A DNA stretch of 64,000 bases from Streptomyces malaysiense (GCF_000980885.2 NZ_LBDA02000031.1:1-64000), one strand, 5' to 3'; counted from the first letter of the stretch, positions 41,535 to 51,152 are shown. A program made the numbers and translations. Notes: generated from the letters alone by a model not told the origin.

Positions 41535-43616
41535 TCACAGCACGCGCACAGACGCGGCCAGCTGCTCGGGCAGGGCTGCCGTGTGGGTCATCACGAGGCC
41601 GGAGACCGCACGGGTGAGGGCCACGTACAGCCGCCGCAGGCCCGTCCGCTCGTCCGGTTCGCCGTCGACCACCGCCCGCGGCTCGTCCAGCACCACGTAG
41701 TCGTACTCCAGGCCCTTGGCGAGCGAGGCCGGCACCAGGGTCAGCCGGGTCTCGCGGGTCGTCTCCTCGCCCGGCGCGAGGAATCCGATCCCGGCCGCGG
41801 TCAGCGCCTCGGCCAGCGCGGGGACCCGGGCATCGGCGGCGATCAGACCGGTCGAGCCCTCGTTGGCCAGCAACTCCGCGCAGGCGGAGACGACTTGGTC
41901 CGTGCTCTCGGTCGCGCGGACCTCGAAGAAGCCCGGGTTCTCCCGCACGGAGGCGACCGGGGTCAGGCCCGGCGCGATGTGCGGGAGCAGCCGGGAGGCG
42001 TACGTGATGACGTCGGTCGGCACGCGGAAACCGGCCGTCAGCTCCTCGATCACGCCGTCCTGTTTGCCCAGGTGCCCCAGTGCCTCGTCCCAACTCCGGG
42101 TCGCCCAGGGGGTCGTGCCCTGCGCCAGGTCGCCGAGGACGGTCGCGCTGCCGGTGCTGCAGCGGCGGCCCACCGCCCGGTACTGCATGGGGGAGAGGTC
42201 CTGCGCCTCGTCCAGGACCACATGGCCGAGCGAGTGCGTGCGCTGGATCAGGTCGGCGGCCTCGTCGATCAACACCGCGTCCGCGGCGGACCACTTGGCC
42301 GACTTCACGCTGCGGACCGGCTTGGCCCACAGGATCGTCCTCTGCTCGTCCTCGTCCAGGATCCCGGCCGCGTGCTCGTCCAGGAACTCCGGCTCGGTGA
42401 GCAGCCGCAGCACCAGTTTCGCCGGGTCGACGACGGGCCAGATCGCCTTCACGGCCGCCTTCACCGCGCTGTTGCGGGCCACCGCGTCCTGCACCCGGTC
42501 GTCCGGCGCCTCCCCGGCCCGCTCCATCTGCACCAGCACCGCGTGCGCGATCCGCTGCGGCAGCGCCTCGCGGGCGGCGCCGTACCGGATCTCCCGGTCC
42601 AGCAGCTGCCGGACCAGCTCCTCCAGTTCGTACGCGGGTACCCGCCAGCGCCGGGATCCGCGCACGACCACGACCGGTTCCGTCGGCGGGGTCACGTACG
42701 AGTACAGGGCCCGGCGCAGCACCTCGGCCAGCCGGGCGTCGCCCTTGATCACCGCGGCGGCGGCCTCGTCCGTGCCGCGCACCTCCACCTGTGCCACCAG
42801 GTCGTCCACGGTGGCCTGCTGCACGGACAGTTCGCCCAGCGCGGGCAGCACCTGCTCGATGTAGTGCAGGAAGGACTTGTTCGGGCCGATGACCAGGGTG
42901 CCGGTGCGGGCGAGGCGCTCGCGGTGCGCGTACAGCAGGTACGCCACCCGGTGCAGGCCGACGGCGGTCTTCCCGGTGCCGGGGCCGCCCTGCACGCAGA
43001 CGGTGCCGCCGAGCCCGCTGCGGACGATCTCGTCCTGCTCCGGCTGGATGGTGGCGACGATGTCCCGCATCGGGCCGACGCGCGGCCGCTCGATCTCCCG
43101 CTGGAGCAGCTTGCTGGTGGTGGCCGCCTCGGCCGGGTCGGACAGCCGCTCGTCCTCGTACGCGGTCAGGTCCCCGCCGGTGTAGCCGAAGCGGCGGCGC
43201 AGCCCGATGTCCATCGGGTCCTTCTTGGACGCCCGGTAGAACGGCTGGGAGACCGGCGCGCGCCAGTCGATGACCATGGGGTCGCCGTCCGCGTCGTGCA
43301 CATGCCGGCGCCCGATGTAGAACTGCTCGCCCGACGCCCCCTCGGCCCGGTCCTCGCCCGGGGCGTGCAGGTAGTCGAGGCGGCCGAAGAACAGCGGGGT
43401 GTCGCTGAGGTCGGCCAGCGCCTTGATGCGGTCGTCGATCTGGCGGCTGAGCACCGCCGCGTTGACCCAGTTCGCGGTGACGTCCCTGATGTCCAGCGCC
43501 TCCACGTCCTCCCGCATGGCACGCAGCGCGGCACGCGAGTCGGCGAGGTGCGAACGTTCCCGGGAGAGCGGGTCCCCGGCGGGGTCGATGGCCTGTTCCT
43601 GGGCGTACGTGGACAA
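41535..43616 (-). CDS. HelD-like RNA polymerase-associated UvrD-type ATPase
   Basis: A 693-residue superfamily 1 ATPase. An N-terminal coiled coil (1-90) is followed by the HelD-specific block DPMVIDWRAPVSQPFY, Walker A GGPGTGKT (210-217), a split RecA fold, HVVLDEAQDLSPMQ as Walker B, and SLAKGLEYDYVVLDEPRA with VALTRAV near the end. This is the layout of actinobacterial (class II) HelD/HelR, which removes stalled RNA polymerase from DNA and can protect it from rifamycins. The TTG start has GGAGG eight bases upstream. The UvrD-like repair function is less likely. Confidence 0.8.
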   Translation of the reverse strand: MSTYAQEQAIDPAGDPLSRERSHLADSRAALRAMREDVEALDIRDVTANWVNAAVLSRQIDDRIKALADLSDTPLFFGRLDYLHAPGEDRAEGASGEQFYIGRRHVHDADGDPMVIDWRAPVSQPFYRASKKDPMDIGLRRRFGYTGGDLTAYEDERLSDPAEAATTSKLLQREIERPRVGPMRDIVATIQPEQDEIVRSGLGGTVCVQGGPGTGKTAVGLHRVAYLLYAHRERLARTGTLVIGPNKSFLHYIEQVLPALGELSVQQATVDDLVAQVEVRGTDEAAAAVIKGDARLAEVLRRALYSYVTPPTEPVVVVRGSRRWRVPAYELEELVRQLLDREIRYGAAREALPQRIAHAVLVQMERAGEAPDDRVQDAVARNSAVKAAVKAIWPVVDPAKLVLRLLTEPEFLDEHAAGILDEDEQRTILWAKPVRSVKSAKWSAADAVLIDEAADLIQRTHSLGHVVLDEAQDLSPMQYRAVGRRCSTGSATVLGDLAQGTTPWATRSWDEALGHLGKQDGVIEELTAGFRVPTDVITYASRLLPHIAPGLTPVASVRENPGFFEVRATESTDQVVSACAELLANEGSTGLIAADARVPALAEALTAAGIGFLAPGEETTRETRLTLVPASLAKGLEYDYVVLDEPRAVVDGEPDERTGLRRLYVALTRAVSGLVMTHTAALPEQLAASVRVL

Positions 43617-43872
43617 GGGGGGTGCCTCCGGTGGGCCTGCTGCGGGCGGTACGACGGTGACGGTGTCGCCGCCGACGACGGTGCGGGTGACTCCGCTGTC
43701 GTGTACGACGGCGATGCCGTCCGGTTTCCGTCCGGGCGGCGGCTCTCCGGGAAGGAGGCGGGCAAGAGAGGAGATTTTAGTGAGGGAGTGGGGGGGAACG
43801 CCAATGGATATTCCTCGGGGAGCGACACGGCGCCCGGCGTCCCCGCCGGACCGGTGACGGGGGCTCGTGGCC

Positions 43873-44046
43873 TCAGCGCTCGCCCTTCCCGTCCCGCGGG
43901 CCGTAGCCGTACGCGCCGCCCTGTTCGCGGGGTTCGCCGGCGACGGAGACCGCCACCGGGGTGGTGCTGCTCGCCCCGGTCACGGTGAAGGAGCCGAAGA
44001 CCCGGTCGTCGCCACGACGGTCCAGGGGGCACGGTGCCGCCCACAC
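43873..44046 (-). pseudogene. candidate gene remnant, 57 codons
   Basis: The 641-bp gap 43617-44257 has no full gene I can support. On the minus strand a short frame ends DDRVFGSFTVTGASSTTP, then PVAVSVAGEPREQGG, and stops with KGER; its codons are almost all GC3, and it reads like the C-terminal end of a secreted or beta-rich protein. An in-frame stop lies just before its first GTG, so the 5' part is absent. It may be a decayed gene or a small protein; nothing else in the gap looks coding. Confidence 0.3.
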
Positions 44047-44257
44047 GTGAACACGACGCCCTCAGGCGCTGGGTGAGGATGCCCGTGCCCGGCATGTTCG
44101 CCCGCCCCCGTGCTCCGCACGGCCCCTAGGGGATACGGGCGGGCCGGACGCCGGGGTCGGGTCGGGGTCGGGTCCACCCGCGGGTGCAGACGGGGGCCGC
44201 TGGAATCGGACCCGTGGACCGATACCGCGAAGGGGCTCGGAGTTCCACCATGGAGTC

Positions 44258-44440
44258 ATGAGCGCAGCAACCGTTTCCCCCTCCACTCCCCGCCCCCCGA
44301 CCGGAGCCACGGCCGTGGACGGCGCCCCGCGCCACCTCCTGGGCAGCGCCCTGCGCGCGCTGAAGGTGTTCGCGGAGGCGGCGTTCGGCGTCGTCATCCT
44401 CGGCGAGTACGGCGAGGAAGCGGGCATACGCCGGGTGTGA
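44258..44440 (+). CDS. small conserved hypothetical protein
   Basis: A 60-residue protein with a Ser/Pro/Thr-rich first half and the C-terminal block LRALKVFAEAAFGVVILGEYGEEAGIRR. Short Streptomyces proteins of this type with a GEYGEEAG end exist as far as I recall. The start has a GGAG only two bases upstream, so the exact start is uncertain. Confidence 0.5.
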   Translation: MSAATVSPSTPRPPTGATAVDGAPRHLLGSALRALKVFAEAAFGVVILGEYGEEAGIRRV

Positions 44441-44468
44441 CGGCACCGCCTCCCACCCGGCCCTCCCG

Positions 44469-46145
44469 TCAGCCCTCCGTCTCGGACCGGCCCTCCGACT
44501 CCGTGAGGATCTCGTCCGCGTCCATGATCCGGTAGGCGTAGCCCTGTTCGGCCAGGAAGCGCTGGCGGTGGGCGGCGAAGTCCTGGTCGATGGTGTCGCG
44601 GGCCACGACCGAGTAGAAGTGGGCCTGGTGGCCGTCGGCCTTGGGCCGCAGCACCCGGCCGAGCCGCTGGGCCTCCTCCTGCCGGGAGCCGAAGGTGCCG
44701 GACACCTGGACGGCGACCGTGGCCTCGGGCAGGTCGATGGAGAAGTTCGCGACCTTGGACACCACCAGCACGTTGATCTCGCCCTCGCGGAAGGCGTCGA
44801 AGAGCTTCTCGCGCTGGGCGTTGGAGGTCTCGCCCTTGATGACCGGGGCGTTCAAGTGCTCGCCCAGCTCGTCTAGCTGGTCGATGTACTGGCCGATCAC
44901 CAGGATCTGCTGGCCCGCGAACCGGCGGACGATCGCCTCCGTCACCTTCCGCTTGGTGTCCGTGGTGGCACAGAAGCGGTACTTCTCCTCCGTCTCGGCC
45001 GTCGCGTACGCCAGCCGTTCCGACTCCGTCAGGTTCACCCGGACCTCGACGCAGTCGGCGGGCGCGATATAGCCCTGCGCCTCGATCTCCTTCCAGGGCG
45101 CGTCGAAGCGCTTGGGCCCGATCAGGGAGAACACGTCCGACTCACGGCCGTCCTCGCGCACCAGAGTCGCGGTCAGCCCCAGCCTCCGCCGTGCCTGGAG
45201 ATCGGCGGTGAACTTGAAGACGGGAGCGGGCAGCAGATGTACCTCGTCGTAGACGATCAGTCCCCAGTCCCGGGAGTCGAACAGCTCCAGGTGCGGATAG
45301 ACGCCCTTCCGCTTGGTCGTCAGCACCTGGTAGGTGGCGATGGTGACCGGGCGGATCTCCTTGCGGGTCCCGCTGTACTCGCCGATCTCGTCCTCGGTCA
45401 GCGAGGTCCGCTTCACCAGCTCGTGCTTCCACTGCCGGGCGGAGACGGTGTTGGTCACCAGGATCAGCGTGGTCGACTTCGCCTCCGCCATGGAGGCGGC
45501 GCCCACCAGCGTCTTGCCCGCGCCACAGGGCAGCACGACGACGCCGCTGCCGCCGTGCCAGAAGTTCTCCACGGCCTGCTTCTGGTACGGCCGCAGGGTC
45601 CAGCCGTCCTCGTGCAGGTCGATGGAGTGCGCCTCGCCGTCCACGTAGCCCGCGAGGTCCTCGGCCGGCCAGCCGAGCTTGAGCAGCGTCTGCTTGATCT
45701 GCCCGCGCTCGGAGGGGTGCACCACCACGGTGTCCGGGTCGATCCGCGCGCCGACCAGCGGGGTGATCCGCTTGGACTTCAGGACCTCCTCCAGGACCGG
45801 CCGGTCGGTGGTCGTCAGGACCAGCCCGTGCGCGGGGTGCTTGGAGAGGGTGAGGCGGCCGTAGCGGTCCATCGTCTCGGCGATGTCCACGAGCAGCGCG
45901 TGCGGCACCGGGTACCGGCTGTGCTCCACCAGCGCGTCCACGACCTGCTCCGCGTCGTGCCCCGCGGCCCGCGCGTTCCACAGCCCGAGCGGTGTCACCC
46001 GATAGGTGTGGATGTGCTCGGGCGCCCGCTCCAGCTCGGCGAACGGCGCGATGGCCCGACGGCAGTCGTCGGCCCGCTCGTGGTCGACCTCCAGGAGCAG
46101 GGTCTTGTCGGACTGGACGATCAGTGGACCATTCACGCGCGGCAC
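44469..46145 (-). CDS. XPB/Rad25-type DNA repair helicase
   Basis: A 558-residue superfamily 2 helicase. A damage-recognition-like N-terminus (1-165) is followed by Walker A LPCGAGKTLVGAAS, DEVH in IVYDEVHLLPA, a Rad25 RED-like motif in LVREDGRESDVF, and the C-terminal RecA domain with SGTFGSRQEEAQRLGRVLRP. It opens DNA, as XPB does in archaea and actinobacteria. The GTG start has GAAAGGG upstream. It lies 96 bp after a helicase-associated gene on the same strand. Confidence 0.92.
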   Translation of the reverse strand: MPRVNGPLIVQSDKTLLLEVDHERADDCRRAIAPFAELERAPEHIHTYRVTPLGLWNARAAGHDAEQVVDALVEHSRYPVPHALLVDIAETMDRYGRLTLSKHPAHGLVLTTTDRPVLEEVLKSKRITPLVGARIDPDTVVVHPSERGQIKQTLLKLGWPAEDLAGYVDGEAHSIDLHEDGWTLRPYQKQAVENFWHGGSGVVVLPCGAGKTLVGAASMAEAKSTTLILVTNTVSARQWKHELVKRTSLTEDEIGEYSGTRKEIRPVTIATYQVLTTKRKGVYPHLELFDSRDWGLIVYDEVHLLPAPVFKFTADLQARRRLGLTATLVREDGRESDVFSLIGPKRFDAPWKEIEAQGYIAPADCVEVRVNLTESERLAYATAETEEKYRFCATTDTKRKVTEAIVRRFAGQQILVIGQYIDQLDELGEHLNAPVIKGETSNAQREKLFDAFREGEINVLVVSKVANFSIDLPEATVAVQVSGTFGSRQEEAQRLGRVLRPKADGHQAHFYSVVARDTIDQDFAAHRQRFLAEQGYAYRIMDADEILTESEGRSETEG

Positions 46146-46241
46146 ACCCTTTCCACAACGGCCTTCACCGGGACCAAACCTCCAGTGTGCCCCATCCGGG
46201 GGCGGTCGCGGCGGGGCGCGGGCCGGCGGGACCGTCCCCGC

Positions 46242-48941
46242 TCACTCCTCGGCGAGCTCGGCGACCCCGGTGATGCGGTGCAGCGGGTAGGTGCGGACCT
46301 CGTCCGCCGTGTGGTCGTAGGCCGTCACGAAGCCGCCCTCCACGCGGATCGGGGCGATGACACGCTGGCTGGCGGCGCCCTCGGCGTTGACGTAGCCGAT
46401 CCACAGGGACTCACCGGTGAGGACGGCGGCCTGCACGGTGGCCAGGGTCTCGGCGGAGGAGGTGCGGGGCAGTTCGCCGGCCGCCGGGTCGGTGCCGGCG
46501 GGCTTGCGGGGGGCCGTGGCGGCCAGGTCGCCGGCCCGGATCGCGCGGATCGCGGCGGACAGGAGCGTGCCGTCGGGCGGCGGCGGGCCGTCGGGTACCG
46601 GCTCGGGCGCGGTCCGGGGCGGGGTGCGGTGGGCGTGCACCCGGGTGATCAGCACGTCGCCCTCGGCGGATTCGGCGGCGGGCGCGAAGCCCATCGCGCG
46701 CAGGCCCTCCAGCAGGGCGGCCGGGTCGGACTGGGCGGCCAGCACGGTCGGGGCGAGCCGGCGCAGGCGCAGGGCGGTGGCGCGCTTGTCGGCGAGGATC
46801 TCGTTCAGCAGGGCGTCGTCGTCGCAGCGGACGTACGCCGAGGCGGCGCCGATCCGCAGATGGCCGTGCTTGCGGGCCACGTCGTCGATCAGGTAGGCGA
46901 GCGGCTGCGGGATCGGGGTGCGCGAGTGCCGGGCGAGGAAGTCGTGCAGGTCGGCGGCGGTCCGCCCGGCGTCCAGGGCCCGGCGCACCGACCCCGGTGT
47001 GAACCGGTAGACCGTCGCACCACCCTTCGACTCGACGTCCGCGAGCACCCCGAGCATCTCCGCGAGCGGCCGCTCCAACGGCCCCGGCGCGACCGCCGTC
47101 AGATCGGCCTGGAGGAGCACGTGGTCGAGGGGCTCGGGCAGGAGGGGGGCGAGGAGCCGGGCGGCGGTGGCGGTGGCGACGGCCTGCTCGGCCGGGGTGA
47201 GGGGAGCGGGGGACGCGGTGGCGGCCGGGACGGTGGTGCTCGGGGCCGTCGCCGGGGCGGATGCGTGGTGGTGATGGACGGGGAGCTTGTCCCCGGGGCC
47301 ACCCGGTTCACCCGCACCGGCCGGGCCGCCCGCGCTGCCTCCGGAGGCGACGCCGGCCGAGTCGGTCAGTGCGGCCGCGGCGGTCAGGTCACCCCTCTCA
47401 GCCCTCTCACCCGGCCCGCCCGGACCCACCGCCCCCGGCGTCCCCAGCAGCGCCCTGCCATGGGTGGACAGCGCGCCGCGCCCCGTCACGCCGAGGAGTT
47501 CCGCCTCCGTGAGGGTCCACCGGGCGAGGCGGGTGCGGAGGTCCTCGGCGGGGGTGTCCTTGCCGGGGCGGGGGGTGCCCGCGGCGCCCCGCAGGGGGCG
47601 TTCCCAGTGGAGGCGGGTCAGGACCGCCTCCGGGGCGGGCGCGGCGCCCGCCGGGAGTCCGGACAGCAGGGTCAGGACCCGGTGCCGTACCTCGGGCGCG
47701 GCCGAGCGGTCCAGGCCGGGGCCGAGCGCGGAGAGGGTGCGGTCCTTCGCGTCCCGGCCGCCGACGAGGCCCGGCGCCCGGGTCGCCGCCAGCCAGGCCC
47801 CGGCGAGCAGCGCCCAGCGCTCGGCCGGGGGACGCTCGAGCCACTCGTCGTAGAAGGGGGTGGCGGCGTACCGCTCGTCGGCCTCGCCGTCGGAGGCCAG
47901 CAGGCCCGCCGCGTAGGCCAGTTCGACCCAGAACGCGGCGACCGGTTCGGGCACGTCCAGGGCGACGGCGGTCCGCTTGAGATCGCGCACGCTGAGCCCG
48001 CCGGCCCGCAGCACCGCGGGGCCGCCCTCGTCCCAGTCCTTCAGCAGCTCCTCGACCGTGGCGAGCGCGGTGTACGCCTGGCCGGCCGCCGTGGCGTCCA
48101 CACCCTGTGGACGGTGGTTCGCGGCCGGCTCCACCGCGGGCGGCAGCGGCTCGGGCTCCCGGTGGGCGCGGCCCGCGCGCAGATGCAGGGCCACCTCGCG
48201 GGGCAGCACGACGGTGCCGGGAGCCGTCGGCAGCAGCAGGCCCCGGTCCAGCAGCCAGCGCAGATGGGCGGCCGGTTCCGGGGTGACCTGCCCGTACGGC
48301 GGCCCCCACACCAGCCGGGACAGCACCTCCAGGGCACCCTCCGGCGCCCCGGAGAGCAGCTCGGCCATCTTCCTGCGATGGGTGAACAGCGCGGTCAGCG
48401 CGGTCACCGCCGACACCGAGTCATGGGTCGAGGCCAGCCCCGCCGTGGTCACGATCTCCTGGATCCGCCCCGGGGACATGCCCGAGGTGGCCTCGTGCAC
48501 GGCGGGTCCGAGCCCGGTCGGCGAGGGGTGCTGCGGGGACGGAGCGAGCAGCTCGCGGGCGGTGCGCACCAGGCGCAGCCGCTCGTCGTCGCCCCACACC
48601 AGGGCCTGTTCGCGCAGGGTGGCGAGGGCGCGGGGGAGCGCGGCGGCCACCGTCTCGTCCCCGGCGTCCCCGGCCATCAGCCCGAGCAGGGCGGTGCCGG
48701 AGGCCGGGTCCGGGGCCACGGCCAGCGCCTCGGCGGTCTGCAGCGCGAAGCGGTCCAGCCGTTCCAGGGCCCGCAGCACCGAGGCCCGGGTGCCGGCCCG
48801 GGTGGCCAGCTGGGTCAGATCGGTGGGCACGGGCGTGATGAGGTCCGGGCGGCTGCGCAGCAGCGCGGCCAGGGAGGCGTCGTCCCTGGCGCGGAGCGCC
48901 TCCGCGAGGGACCGAGGGGCTGGGTTGGCCTCTTGGCTCAT
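46242..48941 (-). CDS. helicase-associated protein (Helicase_C_3-type) with WYL-like end
   Basis: An 899-residue protein. The N-terminal half carries tandem winged-helix-like repeats (for example TDLTQLATRAGTRASVLRAL). The middle (about 565-720) is an XPB/Ssl2-like C-terminal domain (ILLQADLTAVAPGPLERPL, SVRRALDAGRTAADLHDFL, AYLIDDVARKHGHLRIG). The end is WYL-like (LWIGYVNAEGAASQRVIAPIRVEGGFVTAYDH). A Pro/Ala-rich linker lies at about 515-555. Together with the XPB-type helicase gene it probably forms a DNA-repair or DNA-processing unit. Confidence 0.78.
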   Translation of the reverse strand: MSQEANPAPRSLAEALRARDDASLAALLRSRPDLITPVPTDLTQLATRAGTRASVLRALERLDRFALQTAEALAVAPDPASGTALLGLMAGDAGDETVAAALPRALATLREQALVWGDDERLRLVRTARELLAPSPQHPSPTGLGPAVHEATSGMSPGRIQEIVTTAGLASTHDSVSAVTALTALFTHRRKMAELLSGAPEGALEVLSRLVWGPPYGQVTPEPAAHLRWLLDRGLLLPTAPGTVVLPREVALHLRAGRAHREPEPLPPAVEPAANHRPQGVDATAAGQAYTALATVEELLKDWDEGGPAVLRAGGLSVRDLKRTAVALDVPEPVAAFWVELAYAAGLLASDGEADERYAATPFYDEWLERPPAERWALLAGAWLAATRAPGLVGGRDAKDRTLSALGPGLDRSAAPEVRHRVLTLLSGLPAGAAPAPEAVLTRLHWERPLRGAAGTPRPGKDTPAEDLRTRLARWTLTEAELLGVTGRGALSTHGRALLGTPGAVGPGGPGERAERGDLTAAAALTDSAGVASGGSAGGPAGAGEPGGPGDKLPVHHHHASAPATAPSTTVPAATASPAPLTPAEQAVATATAARLLAPLLPEPLDHVLLQADLTAVAPGPLERPLAEMLGVLADVESKGGATVYRFTPGSVRRALDAGRTAADLHDFLARHSRTPIPQPLAYLIDDVARKHGHLRIGAASAYVRCDDDALLNEILADKRATALRLRRLAPTVLAAQSDPAALLEGLRAMGFAPAAESAEGDVLITRVHAHRTPPRTAPEPVPDGPPPPDGTLLSAAIRAIRAGDLAATAPRKPAGTDPAAGELPRTSSAETLATVQAAVLTGESLWIGYVNAEGAASQRVIAPIRVEGGFVTAYDHTADEVRTYPLHRITGVAELAEE

Positions 48942-49051
48942 CCGGCCAACGGTAGCGGGTTACCCCCGGCGGTTCAGCCGTGGCGGGCGGGGCCCCGCTC
49001 TGCGCTACCGTCCTCACGGGGTTTCAGTCGGCGTCACCCCGGAGGGATTCC

Positions 49052-50173
49052 GTGGGCATCGAAAGCGACAAGGTCGTCTACGAGTACCTGAGCCGCGTCG
49101 GGGACATCGCGTCGCAGCGGCAGCTGCCGTCGTCCGCGCGCATGCGGCTGGTCTCGGAGCTGCGCAACGAGATCGACCGCGACCGGGCCAGAGCGACGGT
49201 GGACAGTCCCGACGCGGTCCGTCGCATCCTGGACCGCCTGGGCACCCCCGACGAGGTGGTGGAGGCCGCGGGCGGCACCGGGCCCGCGGGCGGCGCGGGC
49301 CGTCCGTCCACCGCCGTGCCGGCGCAGCCCGTACCCCGCGAGCGGGAGCCGGAGCTCGCGTCGCCGGCCGACGAGCGGCCGCGGGGCCTGCGCCGGGTGG
49401 TACCCCGGCCGCGTTCCACCGGGTCCCGGCCCGAGCCGTCCGTGCCCCGGGACGCGCCGCCGCCCGCCGCCGGGCACGAACTGTGGGAAGCCGCGTCGGC
49501 GCCCGACTGGTGGCGTACCGCCGGTGGTCCCTTCGGCGGCGCCGGGAACAGCCCCTTCCTGGACACCGACCCGGTGCCCGGCTTCGTCGGCGGGGTGGAG
49601 ATCCCGGACCTGCTCCGCCGCCCGCCGCACGAGATCGAGAAGGAGAAGCGGGAGAGGGAGGAGAAGGCGGAGAAGGAGAAGGCGGCGCAGGCCGCTCCGG
49701 CCGCCCCCGCCCGGCGCTTCGGTCTGTTCCCGCGCCGTGCCCCGGCGCCCGCCCCGGCCCCGGACCAGGCTCCCGGCACCGTGCCGGACGCCGAGGCCGC
49801 CGTCCCGGCCCGCCGTCTCCTGCCCGGTCCGGCCGCCGGCTGGTCCAACCCGTTCCTGCTGCTGGCCGCCGCCGCACTGGTCGCCGGGGCGGTGCTCGGC
49901 AACTGGTTCGCGCTGCTCGCGGGCTGGGCGATGGCCTACACCTCCCGGCGGCTGAGCCCGTCCGAGAGCAAGTGGGCCGTGCTCGTGCTGCCCGGCACCG
50001 CGGTCGTGGCGGGCCTGGTGTGGCTGTGGGGACGGCAGAGCGGCCGCTGGGGCGACCCGATCGCCCAGGGGCAGATGAACGACGCCGTCGCCCAGACCTG
50101 GCCCTGGGTGGTGCGGGGCGCGGCCGTCGCCTCGGCGCTCTACGTGGTGTGGCGCTCGCAGCGCCGGAGCTGA
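49052..50173 (+). CDS. membrane protein with cytoplasmic helical N-terminus
   Basis: A 373-residue protein. The N-terminal region (1-75) has the pattern YLSRVGDIASQRQLPSSARMRLVSELR and ILDRLGTPDEVVEAA, as in DUF1700/HAAS-type sensors. A long Pro/Arg/Ala-rich linker follows, with an EKEKREREEKAEKEK helix, then three or four membrane segments (from about residue 265). GTG 49052 follows GGAGG. It is divergent from the helicase-associated gene. The role may be signalling in the membrane; family unknown. Confidence 0.65.
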   Translation: MGIESDKVVYEYLSRVGDIASQRQLPSSARMRLVSELRNEIDRDRARATVDSPDAVRRILDRLGTPDEVVEAAGGTGPAGGAGRPSTAVPAQPVPREREPELASPADERPRGLRRVVPRPRSTGSRPEPSVPRDAPPPAAGHELWEAASAPDWWRTAGGPFGGAGNSPFLDTDPVPGFVGGVEIPDLLRRPPHEIEKEKREREEKAEKEKAAQAAPAAPARRFGLFPRRAPAPAPAPDQAPGTVPDAEAAVPARRLLPGPAAGWSNPFLLLAAAALVAGAVLGNWFALLAGWAMAYTSRRLSPSESKWAVLVLPGTAVVAGLVWLWGRQSGRWGDPIAQGQMNDAVAQTWPWVVRGAAVASALYVVWRSQRRS

Positions 50174-50230
50174 CGTCCGCGGGGCGCCGGCCGGACGCGG
50201 GCGCGGGCCCCGCCGGGCCCGCCTGGCACC

Positions 50231-50848
50231 ATGTCCCCCATGGCCTCCCTCACCGTCGGCTTCGACCTCGACATGACCCTCATCGACTCCCGGCCGGGCA
50301 TCCGCGCGTGCTACGTGGCGCTGGCGGAGCGCACGGGGACGTACATCGACGCCGACCTGGCGATAACCCGGCTCGGCCCGCCGCTGGCGGAGGAGCTGGT
50401 GAACTGGTTCCCGGCCGAGCGGGTGGCCGAGGCGGCCGACCTGTACCGGGAGATGTACCCGTCCACGGCCGTCGCCGCGACCCCCGCCATGGCGGGCGCC
50501 CGCGAGGCCATGGCGGCGGTGCGCGCGGCCGGCGGCCGGACCATGGTGGTCACCGCGAAGTACGAGCCGAACGCGAAGCTGCACCTGTCCCATCTGGGCA
50601 TCGAGCCGGACGTGGTCGTGGGCGACCTGTGGGCCGAGCAGAAGGCGCAGGCGCTGCGCGAGTACGGCGCGGGTGTGTACGTCGGCGACCACACCGGTGA
50701 CGTGCGCGGGGCGCGTACGGCGGGCGCGCTGTCGGTCGCGGTGGCGACCGGGCCGTGCCCCGCGGACGAGCTGCGCGCGGCCGGAGCGGACGTCGTCCTG
50801 GACGATCTGTCCGCTTTTCCGGCGTGGCTGGCCGATTACCGCCCCTGA
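50231..50848 (+). CDS. HAD-superfamily phosphatase (phosphoglycolate phosphatase-like)
   Basis: A 205-residue HAD protein. Motif I is FDLDMTLIDS (nucleophile in DLD), followed by a small helical cap, motif II in VVTAKYEP and motif IV in VYVGDHTGDVRGA. This matches Gph-like phosphatases. The usual DxDGT is DxDMT. Substrate unknown. Start at ATG 50231 or 50240 without a clear ribosome site. Confidence 0.8.
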   Translation: MSPMASLTVGFDLDMTLIDSRPGIRACYVALAERTGTYIDADLAITRLGPPLAEELVNWFPAERVAEAADLYREMYPSTAVAATPAMAGAREAMAAVRAAGGRTMVVTAKYEPNAKLHLSHLGIEPDVVVGDLWAEQKAQALREYGAGVYVGDHTGDVRGARTAGALSVAVATGPCPADELRAAGADVVLDDLSAFPAWLADYRP

Positions 50849-50894
50849 CCGAGCCGGGTCCGACGGCCCTCGGGACCGGCCGCGGGCCCGCTCG

Positions 50895-51152
50895 CTACCG
50901 GGACGCCGCGGCGCTCCTCGCCTGCCGCCGGCCGGCCGCGATCGACCGCAGCACCCCCGCGCCGGCGATCAGGAAGCCGACGCCCATGAGCATGCACAGT
51001 CCGTACATGTAGGTCGGAAACGGCTTGGTTCCGAGGAACAGCGGGACCAACGTGACCAGGGTGGCCAGGGCCCCGACGAAGAACACGATGGCGCCGGCAC
51101 GGATCAGTCCGTCGCCGGGCCCGGCGGAATTCGCTTGGGTTTTGTCACGCAC
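50895..51152 (-). CDS. small two-helix membrane protein
   Basis: An 85-residue protein. A hydrophilic start (VRDKTQANSAGPGDGL) precedes two transmembrane helices (IRAGAIVFFVGALATLVTLVPLFL and YMYGLCMLMGVGFLIAGAGVL) and a basic tail (RRQARSAAASR). Function unknown. It lies divergent from the cold-shock gene. The GTG start lacks an obvious ribosome site. Confidence 0.68.
   Translation of the reverse strand: MRDKTQANSAGPGDGLIRAGAIVFFVGALATLVTLVPLFLGTKPFPTYMYGLCMLMGVGFLIAGAGVLRSIAAGRRQARSAAASR

Noticed and set aside
43166..44095. 309-residue minus-strand frame across the start of the HelD-like gene
   Set aside because: Arg/Pro-rich translation overlapping a well-supported gene in another frame; a shadow.
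45237..49091. 1284-residue open frame on the plus strand opposite the XPB and helicase-associated genes
   Set aside because: No domain or ribosome site; composition is that of an antisense shadow.
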